64,000 nucleotides of DNA from Miscanthus floridulus (Eukaryota > Streptophyta > Magnoliopsida > Poales > Poaceae): the NCBI RefSeq assembly GCF_019320115.1, contig NC_089593.1, positions 17,840,870 to 17,904,869 on the forward strand, read 5' to 3'. This document shows, one piece after another, positions 55,718 through 64,000 of the stretch. Positions within the stretch are counted from its first letter, which is position 1; every line of letters starts with the position of its first letter. A program made the position numbers and the translations under genes. The notes below the pieces were generated by a model. The model searched no databases. It saw only the letters and a program-made list of their open reading frames with translations, and was not told where the DNA came from.

Positions 55718-57581
55718 ATGGAGTATAGGAACTCTTGGATGTATGGTTCGTTAAGGTTCAAGGCAGGTTTCCATGAAGAGGTGGATAAATTTATTGAAGC
55801 CGCAAAGAAGCAAGCAACGACATTGACACAGAATAAGGATACAATTACTTATCCCTATAAAGATTGCAAGAACTGTATGGTATGGACAGATGTGACTATC
55901 ATCAGATCACATTTGATTATGCGAGGATTTGTTGAGGACTACACAGTGTGGATTCATCATAGTGAAACGGTTATTGTTAACGACGAGGATGAGGAGGAAT
56001 ACGACGACAAAACCCTAGAATCCCTGTCCCAAGATTCAGCAGAGCTTGATGCACGAATGTATTTCGAGTTTGGCAATGAACAAGGTGGTGATGCTGGTGG
56101 TTGGGATGGTAACGACGAAGGTGGTGCCAATAATGATGGTGGAGCACGTGTCGGAGATGAAGATGATTTGGAGGGCATGATTCAAGCCCTTGGACCAGAG
56201 ATTTTACTAAATAGCCCGAAAGATCTAGAAAATTAGGAAAGGGTGACAAAAGCATCAAAGGAGACTGTGTATGGTGTTGAAAAGGGATGTCCGACACATT
56301 GGACATTGCTACATTTTGTGCTTGAGCTACTCATCCTGAAGGCTAAGTACGGCTGGTCAGACTGTAGTTTGAATGATCTATTGCATCTCCTGTCATGGGT
56401 GCTGCCACAACCAAATAGTTCCCGCCAACACATACCAAGCGAAGAAGGTCATACGTCCATTGACAATGGGGGTTGAAAAAATTCATGCATACCCCAACCA
56501 CTGTATACTTTTTCGTGGCGAAACGTTCAAGTCACTAGATAAATGTCCCCGGTGTGGGGCTAGCCGATACAAGAACAATGACCTTTACGGTGGGGACAAA
56601 GCCTCCACGGGGAAAAAGAGGAATAAAAAGGGTACAAAAAGGTGGTACAAGAATCTCAGCCCCCAGAGGACACTCTATTAGGCAACGATGTAAAGTAGAG
56701 GAGAATTCTTGTATTGTTAATGTGGTACCTGCCAGTGACCGACCGCTAGAGACGTATCTTCCTAAACCCTAAAGAAGCCACACTCATGACATGGTGGGAT
56801 GATGAGTGCAAGGTGGATGATGATAAGATTGCACACCCAGCTGATTGTAGTCAGTGGCAAAGGTTCGATGAGAAGCACAAAGAATTCAGCAATGACCTAA
56901 GGAATGTACGATTTGGCTTGAGCACCGATGGAATAATCCCTTCAATGAGAGGATGAGCGACCATAACACTTGACCATGTACAACATCCCAACGTGGTTGT
57001 GTCAGAAGAGAAAGTACCTTCTCCTCACTATTCTTATTTCTAGACCTAAACAACCAGACATTGATATAGACGTGTTCCTCGAGCCTTTAATGCTAGAAAT
57101 GGAGAGGCTATGGAGGTATGGGGAGCCGATGTACGATGTGTTCCGAAAGGAGGACTTTATATGTAGAGCAATAATATTTGCTACTACCAATGATTACCCC
57201 ATGATGTTTGCTTTGTCTGGACAGATCAAAGGAAAAACGGGATGCTTGGTTTGCTTGGATGGAACTGCATGGGTGTACCTGGATGCATCCAAGAAGATAG
57301 TTTACCTAAGAAACCGACGCTTCTTAAAGACAAGTCACAAGTACCGCAGCAAATTGTTCTTTAGATTTTATGACAACACCCCGGAGATTGAACCTCCTCC
57401 GGAGAGACGTTATAACGGAGAACATGTGTATAGAATGGTGAAAAACATACGCGTCGTCTATGGAAAGAAGAATCTAGATGGGACGAACAGAGATAGAAGC
57501 ACACCTCCTATCGAAGGTGTACCTTTCAAGAAACAATCGATCTTCTTTCAGTATCTGCCTTATTGGCCGGCCTTGGAGGTC
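55718..57581 (+). pseudogene. CACTA transposase (TNP2-like), broken and truncated
   Basis: ATG 55718 opens the transposase-associated domain (RNSWMYGSLRFKAGFHEEVD, then FIEAAKKQ and the Cys-containing YPYKDCKNC), followed by an acidic Asp/Gly-rich linker to a TAG at 56234. The same frame continues (KASKETVYGVEKGCPTHW). After a frameshift near 56418 comes VIRPLTMGVEKIHAYPNHCI and a CPRCG knuckle at about 56545. Another piece, LMTWWDDECKVDDDKIAHPA, lies near 56790. The TNP2 core occupies 56970-57581 (NIPTWLCQKRKYLLLTILIS, GCLVCLDGTAWVYLDASKK, YNGEHVYRM) and stops at QYLPYWPALEV where the LTR begins. At least one stop and several frameshifts predate or accompany that insertion. Family identity is firm (Transpos_assoc plus Transposase_21). 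Confidence 0.85.
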
Positions 57582-59493
57582 TGAAAGGTCCTAATGGCTA
57601 GAGGGGGGGTGAATGGCCTAATAAAAATTTCTACAACAACACTTAAACAAATGGTTAGACAATTATGAGGCGAAGCAAGTGTTGCGCTAGCCTATTCAAA
57701 ATGCACGCCACCTACCACAATTCTAGTTTAGATAGTATCTATTCACACAATAGCTATGACACTACCCTATGTTAGTGTGCTCTCAAAGGCTAACTAAAAA
57801 GCCACACCAACCAGGCAAGCAAGCTCTCACAACTAGCTACACTAAAGAGCTTGTCAACTAGTTTACGGTAAAGTAAAGAGAGTAAGAAGGTTATACCGCC
57901 GTGTAGATGAAGGAACCAATCAATAACAAGGATGAATAACAATGAAGACCAATCACCTCGGAATCAATGATGAACACAATGATTTTTTACCGAGGTTCAC
58001 TTGCTTGCCGGCAAGCTAGTCCTCGTTGTGGTGATTCACTCACTTGGAGGTTCACGCGCTAATTGGCTTCACACGCCAAACCCTCAATAGGGTGCCGCAC
58101 AACCAACACAAGATGAGGATCACACAAGCCACGAGCAATCCACTAGAGTACCTTTTGGCACTCCGCTAGGGAAAGGTCAATGACCCCTCACAATCACCAC
58201 GATCGGAGCCGGAGACAATCACCACCCTCCGCTCAACGATCCTCGCTGCTCCAAGCCGTCTAGGTGGCGGCAACCACCAAGAATAACAAGCAAAATCCGC
58301 AGCGAAACACGAACACCAAGTGCCTCTAGATGCAAACACTCAAGTAATGCACTTGGATTCACTCCCAATCTCACAAAGATGATGAATCAATGATGGAGAT
58401 GAGTGGGAGGGCTTTGGCTAAGCTCACAAGGTTGCTATGTCAATGAAAATGGCCAAAGGTGATGAGCTACAGCCGGCCATGGGGCTTAAATAGAAGCCCC
58501 CACGAAATAGAGCCGTTATACCCCTTCACTAGGCATAACGCGGGCTGACCGGACGCTGCAGTCCAACTGACCAGACGCAGCACCGGATGCTTCGGTCGTG
58601 AATACCGAACGCGTCCGGTAGCCCCGAGACTGCCACATGTCTAGTTCATACCATCATAGCCATTGCTACTTAATCTGCCGACGACCGGACGCTCACACCG
58701 GACGCAAAACTACAAACGATCGGACGCTGAGCCACCGAGACCGGTCGAGTCCAGTAAGCCACCAGGCCGACCGGACGCGTCTGCTAGAAAACGACCGGAC
58801 GCTGAGCCTCAGCGTCCGGTGGAGTACAGTAAGTATCCTTGCCCGACCGGACGCGTCCGGTGATACCAGACCAGACGCTGCCAGCGTCCGATCGGCTGCT
58901 CTGCCGAATACTGCCTTTTCTGATTCACACCGGACGCGTCCGGTCGCTGAGTCTGTCGCCAAAATACCGGACATGTTCGGTCACATACCGGACGCGTCCG
59001 GTCACTCTGTAACCAACGCGACTAACTCTTCTTCGACTCTATCTTCTTCACCCTTGCTCAAATATGCCAACCACCAAGTGTATCACCTTGTGCACATGTG
59101 TTAACATATTTTCACAAACATTTTCAAGGGTGTTAGCACTCCACTAGATCCTAAATACATATGCAATGAGTTAGAGCATCTAGTGGCACTTTGATAACTG
59201 CATTCCAATACGAGTTTCACCCCTCTTAATAGTACGGCTATCAAACCTAAATGTGATCACACTCTCTAAGTGTCTTGATCACCAAAACAAAATAGCTCCT
59301 ATGGTTTTTACCTTCGCCTTGAGCTTTTTGTTTTTCTCTTTCTTCTTTCCAAGTCCAAGCACTTGATCATCATCATGTTATGATCTTCATTTGCTTCACC
59401 ACTTGGATTGTGCTACCTATCTCATGATCACTTGATAAACTAGGTTAGCACTTAGGGTTTCATCAATTCACCAAAACCAAACTAGAGCTTTCA
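57582..59493 (-). repeat. 3' LTR of the Copia element (1912 bp)
   Basis: On the minus strand it starts TGAAAGCTCTAGTTTGGTTT (at 59493) and ends CATTAGGACCTTTCA (at 57582). CGGACGC/GCGTCCG words recur many times at about 58550-59000. A TATTTAAG box-like site lies near 58483-58493. Similar start and end words occur in the solo LTR at 28153-29535. Confidence 0.85.
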
Positions 59494-59511
59494 ATCTCTC
59501 CCTTTTTGGTA
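59494..59511 (-). promoter_or_regulatory. Polypurine tract
   Basis: The minus strand reads ACCAAAAAGGGAGAGAT directly before the LTR start, the expected plus-strand primer. Confidence 0.75.
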
Positions 59512-60644
59512 ATTGATGACAACCCTTATACAAAGATATGAATTGAAGTTCAATTGAATCCATGTTGCTTGCCCAAGCATATTTACCATGTGTAAAAGGA
59601 TATGGACAAGTTTCATGAACTCCAAATGGTAGCAATTGCTCCCCCTACATATGTGCTAAGAGTTTGGATTGTAGCTTTGCACATATGCTTAGATAGGAAA
59701 TATAGGAGTCAATGTCTACCACATGATGCTAAGGTATAAAAGATGGACCTTTGAAGCGTGATACCAATCGGAGTGCACCAATATACCATCCTTAGCACCA
59801 TGGTTAGCTCAATACCACTTAGAAATATTTGGAAATGAAAGTTATCTAGTGATTTCATTTCATCATTCAATCTAACAACTAGCATACATCACATAAGCAT
59901 GGCTATTTTAAATTTAGAACGTATGCCATGCAAGTAAACATATGAAATGCACATTCAAATGCACCATACAAGTTCATGAGCTTGCTCCCCCTACTTGTGT
60001 GCTCAAAATTTTAATTGATCCCTTTCCTTTTTCACTTTTCTCCCCCTATGTCATATATCAAGTATATCTTTATGTTTCTCTCTCTTTATGATATTTCTCC
60101 CCCTTTTTCACTATTTCTACTACTATCTTTGTTTCTCTCCCCCTTTGTCATTAATGACCACAAAGGTTCAAAATATAGATAGTATTATTTGTAGGGTCGA
60201 GATTATCAAAGTCAATCAATGGGGTGAGGATCATTTTCCCAAATTTGGTCCAATCTAGATCATTTGCCAAAGATATTTAACTCGGTTTGATCCAAGGACA
60301 AGCTTCTTCACACCTTCAAATAAGGGTTATCTTGTACCATGTTGAGTCAAATACTTAGAGCTCATTTTCTAGATCAAACACTAGGTTTACAAGCCCATAA
60401 ACATGGCATATGCTATCACTAGATCAAATCAAGCATAGAAGCAATAGTGATATCATATAAACATCAAATTCATTTGATTTTCGTGAATGAGCCTAATAAA
60501 ATAGAACCACTTGAAAGGTCCTAATAAAATTAAAAATGTGACTAGATGCACTAATCATGTCCTTAGCAAAGATGTATGTCATGCTAATCAACTTTTACCT
60601 TGGATTGCTCGAAGGAGAGGCATGTCATATGAATGGGGGGTGCA
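59512..60644 (-). other. 3' spacer of the Copia element
   Basis: No ORF is supportable. On the minus strand several purine runs of the type AGGGGGAGAAA occur near 60040, 60103 and 60139, like extra polypurine tracts. Long non-coding spacers between pol and LTR are usual in SIRE-type elements. Confidence 0.5.
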
Positions 60645-63600
60645 TCAACACATATTTGAGAAATCCAATATGTTCAACTCATTCCTTAGCTTGCAAAACC
60701 TTTTCTCATCCAATGGCTTGGTGAATATGTCGGCAAGTTGATCTTCGGTGCCTACACTCTCAATGCAAATGACCCCTTTTTATTGGTGATCTCTTATGAA
60801 ATGGTGGCAGACATCAATGTGCTTTGTTCTTGCATGTTGAACCAGATTATTTGTTAGCTTGATTGCACTCTCATTGTCACATAGCAATGGCACTTTCTTG
60901 AACTTGATTCCAAAGTCCCACAAAGTGGCTTTCATCCAAAGTATTTGTGCACAACAACTACCGGCAGATATGTATTCGGCTTCGGCGGTTGATAATGCAA
61001 CACTATTTTGCTTCTTTGATGACCATGAAACAAGTGATCTTCCCAACAATTGACATGTGCCCGAGGTGCTCTTCCTTTCAATCTTGCATCCCGCATAATC
61101 CGAGTCGGAGTAACCAACTAGCTCAAACTTTGCTCCTTTGGGATACCACAAACCAACATTTGATGTATGCTTCAAGTACCTCAATATCCTCTTTGTAGCC
61201 TTCAAATGACTTTCTCTTGGTGAGGCTTGAAATCTTGCACACATGCATACACTAAACATGACATCCGGCCTTGATGCGGTCACATAGAGTAGGCTTCCAA
61301 TCATAGACCGATACAATTTTTGATCCACCATATTGCCACTTGCATCACTATCCAAGTTGCCATTTGTTCCCATTGGTGTGCTAATGACTTTGCTATCAAT
61401 CATACCAAACTTCTTGATCATGTCCTTGATGTACTTGCCTTGACTCACAAATATACCATTCTTCAATTGCTTGATTTGAAGACCAAGGAAGTAACTCAAC
61501 TCTCCAATCATGGACATCTCAAACTCATTAGCCATCATCTTTCCAAACTCATCACAAAAATCTTGATTGGTTGATCCAAATATGATATCATCAACATAGA
61601 TTTGTAATACAAATAGATCTTTTCCAATCTTCTTGATGAAAAGAGTGGTGTCAACCTTGCCCATTGTGAACCATTTAGAGAGTAGGAAATCCCTCAATCT
61701 CTCATACCATACTCTAGGTGCTTGGTTCAAGCCATACAATGCTTTCTTCAACTTGTACACATGGTTGGGCTTCTTATCATCTTCAAAATCGGGAGGTTGC
61801 ACAACATATACTTCTTCATTGATGTAGCCATTGAGAAATGCACTCTTAACATCCATTTGATAGAGCTTGATGTTGTGGGCACAAGCATAGGCTAGCAAGA
61901 TTCTAATTGCTTCCAATCTAGCAACCGGGGCATATGTTTCTTCAAAGTTAACACCTTCAACTTGTGTATATCGTTATGCCACCAATCTTGCTTTGTTCCT
62001 TACTACTATCCCATCTTGATCTTGCTTGTTTCTAAAGACCCATTTGGTTCCAATCACATTGTGTCCCTTTGGTCTTTCTACTAATTCCCATACTTAATTT
62101 CTTGTGAAGTTATTCAATTCTTCATGCATAGCATTCACCCAATCAACATCCTTCAAAGATTCATCTATCTTCTTTGGTTCAATGGATGACACAAATGAGA
62201 AGTGTTCACAAAATGATGCCAATCTTGATCTTGTTTGTACACCTCTAGAAATATCACTAATGATAGTGTCCAATGGATGATCCGTTGCAACATTAGTTGG
62301 TTGGAGTATTGGAACTTGATTGCTTGCACTTGCTTGATCATTTGGTTGAGATGATGTACTAGCCACTTGATCTTGTTCATTGTCATGAGATTCACTTGTA
62401 CTAACTTGATTTGTATCATCTTGCACATTTGAGTTGGAGAGCACTTGCACTTGATAATCTTCATCATCATTCACTTGTCTAGGCCTCAATTCACCAACAT
62501 CCATGTTCTTCATGGCATTTGAAAGTTGAATGCCTCTAACATCTTCCAAGTTCTCATTCTCTTCTTGTGAACCCTTGGTTTCATCAAATTCAACATCATG
62601 AACTTCCTCAAGAGTACCACTATCCAAATTCCAAACTCTATATGCTTTGCTTGTAGTGGAATAACCAAGTAGGAATCCTTCATCGCATTTCTTGTCAAAC
62701 TTGCCCAATCTAGTGCCTTTCTTCAAGATATAGCATTTGCAACCAAAGACCCAAAAATATGCAATGTTGGGCTTTCTACCATTCAAGAGCCCATATGGTG
62801 TCTTCTCTTTCAATCGGTAACAATAGAGGCGGTTGCTACAATAGCAAGCCATGTTGATAGCTTCGGCCCAAAAAGATTGACTCACATTGTACTCACTAAG
62901 CATAGACTTTTCCATATCAATAAGTGTTCTATTCTTCCTCTCAACAAGGTCATTTGATTGAGGTATGTACTTGGCCGAGAATTGATGTCTAATTCCAAAT
63001 TCATCACACAATTCATCAATTCTTGTGTTCTTGAACTCACTACCATTGTCACTTATAACTCTCTTGATGGTTGTTTCAAACTCATTGTGAATACCTTTGA
63101 CAAATGATTTGAATGTTGCAAATACATCACTTTTGTCCACTAGAAAGAATACCCATGTGTATCTAGTGTAGTCATCCACTATCACAAAGCTGTATTTGTT
63201 TCCACCAATACTAGTGTATTGTGTTGGCCCAAACAAATCCATGTGCAATAACTCAAATGCTTTGCTAGTGCTCATCATGCTTTTCTTAGGATGGGTGTTT
63301 CCAACTTGTTTGCCGGCTTGACAAGAGCTACAAAGCTTATCCTTTTCAAACACAACATCTTTGAAGCCTCTAACCAAGTCATGCTTAACCAATCTATTCA
63401 ATTATTTCATTCCAACATGACCAAGCCTTCTATGCCATAACCAACCCATGCTAGACTTAGTGAACAAGCATATAGACAATCTAGCTTCACTAGCATTGAA
63501 ATCAACCAAGTATAGATTCTCATATCTAAAACCTTTGAAGATCAAGTTAGAGCCATCTACACTTATGATTTCTACATCATCTACCCCAAATATGCATTTG

Positions 63601-63866
63601 AATCTAAGATCACACAATTGAGCCACGGATAGCAAATTGAAGTTCAAGCTCCATACTAGCAACACATTGGATATGCTCATGTCATTGGATATTGCAATCT
63701 TACCAAGCCCTTTGACCTTGCCTTTGCCATTATCACCAAATGTGATACTATCATAACCATCATTGCCATTGGTGTTGATTGAGTTGAGCATTCTTGCATC
63801 ACCGGTCATGTGTTGAGTGCACCCACTATCAAGAACCCAATGCCTTCCTCCGGCTTTGTAATTGAC
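60645..63866 (-). pseudogene. Copia pol polyprotein: protease, integrase, RT, RNase H
   Basis: One frame runs from 63866 to TGA at 60645-60647. Protease: HWVLDSGCTQHMTGD with the catalytic DSG. GAG-pre-integrase: LWHRRLGHVG. Integrase core: LLHMDLFGPTQY, VISDNGSEF and LVERKNRTL hold the D, D and E. RT: KLYQMDVKSAFLNG and LQIYVDDIIFGS. RNase H: YSDSDYAGC, STAEAEYISA, CDNESAIKLTNN. The tail ends in DQLADIFTKPL. Four in-frame TAA codons break it: 63402-63404, 62094-62096, 61974-61976 and 60780-60782. Each stands where family members have CAA (Gln), and no frameshift is seen in pol. The catalytic residues are all kept, so loss of function rests on these stops. Confidence 0.9.
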
Positions 63867-63879
63867 CTACAAAAGAAGA

Positions 63880-64000
63880 TCAATTCTTTTTAGGTACCCA
63901 AACTTGCTTGGGTCCTTGAAGGTTAGTCACTAAGCTCTTTGGTACCCAAATGGCTTTCTTCTTTGAGCCCATCCATAGTTTACCAATGAACTTAGCCTTC
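63880..64000 (-). pseudogene. End of Copia gag
   Basis: The minus strand reads KAKFIGKLWMGSKKKAIWVP ... QVWVPKKN and then TGA at 63880-63882. The pol frame that follows is shifted by one base against it. This may be the natural gag end, with pol reached by another mechanism, or a plain frameshift; the window gives too little of gag to decide. Confidence 0.55.

Larger units (their letters stand above)
54640..57581 (+). mobile_element. CACTA (En/Spm) transposon, 5' part, cut by a Copia insertion
   Basis: A likely 5' terminus CACTGCGTGAAAAACG begins at 54640. Subterminal repeats follow to 54960, then a transcribed-looking leader and the transposase gene from 55718. The coding sequence ends abruptly at 57581, where the Copia LTR starts. 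The 3' half would lie beyond the right edge. The exact terminus is a proposal, as the other end is unavailable for comparison. Confidence 0.75.
57582..64000 (-). mobile_element. SIRE-lineage Copia retrotransposon, 3' part (minus strand)
   Basis: Read on the minus strand: gag end, protease, integrase, RT, RNase H, long 3' spacer, polypurine tract, 3' LTR. The 5' part and 5' LTR lie past the window. Integrase before RT defines Copia; the long LTR and long 3' spacer suit the SIRE/Maximus group. Insertion is inside the CACTA transposase. The pol frame is complete apart from four TAA codons. Confidence 0.9.

Noticed and set aside
1..64000. tRNA, rRNA and microRNA genes
   Set aside because: None was recognised by eye on either strand; a covariance-model search would be needed to exclude small RNAs.

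Overview
The window reads as nuclear DNA of a grass, most likely a panicoid of the Andropogoneae (Saccharum, Miscanthus, Sorghum type). The reasons are GC-rich first exons with GT-AG introns, grass MITE families, Tat-lineage Gypsy and SIRE-lineage Copia elements, and a CACTA element. There is no prokaryotic or organellar signature. The species call is an inference from familiar repeat families; no search was run.

Only two genes look intact. One is an eight-exon TLDc-domain gene on the minus strand (17854-21528). The other is a small GIR1-like EAR-motif repressor gene on the plus strand (48618-49007), with a TATA box and a 5'UTR intron. An F-box/DUF295 gene (12191-13420) is a pseudogene with two nonsense codons and a frameshift.

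Layout. 1-1153: end of an LTR. 1154-5956: a Tat-lineage Gypsy remnant on the minus strand, with its 5' LTR at 4689-5956; it keeps an antisense coiled-coil ORF and sits inside an RTE-type LINE (5957-6470). 7492-9530: two decayed convergent GRF-type zinc-finger ORFs of transposon type. 12-22 kb: the F-box pseudogene and the TLDc gene. 24-27 kb: MITEs and an old tandem duplication. 27634-33381: a LINE-like retroinsertion with CCHC knuckles and a 14-bp target duplication, itself split by two solo LTRs (28153-29535 and 31032-32458). 35070-46850: a nearly complete Tat-lineage Gypsy element with both LTRs and a target duplication. It has broken gag-pol with an internal RT-to-integrase deletion, two adjacent tandem arrays, and a multi-exon antisense gene. 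46.9-50.5 kb: the GIR1-like gene among MITEs. 50672-51899: a solo LTR of the same family as 4689-5956. 53522-54165: a PIF/Harbinger-type element. 54640-57581: the 5' part of a CACTA transposon. 57582-64000: a SIRE-lineage Copia element (minus strand) inserted in the CACTA transposase and running off the right edge.

Most coding material belongs to mobile elements. Nearly all the damage is by C-to-T type changes: CAA to TAA and CAG to TAG codons, transition-rich LTR differences, and single-transition target duplications. That is the pattern expected of methylated, silenced repeats. The least ordinary feature is the antisense multi-exon gene carried by both Tat-lineage elements, with the twin tandem arrays beside it. 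I see no evidence of a wholly new system.
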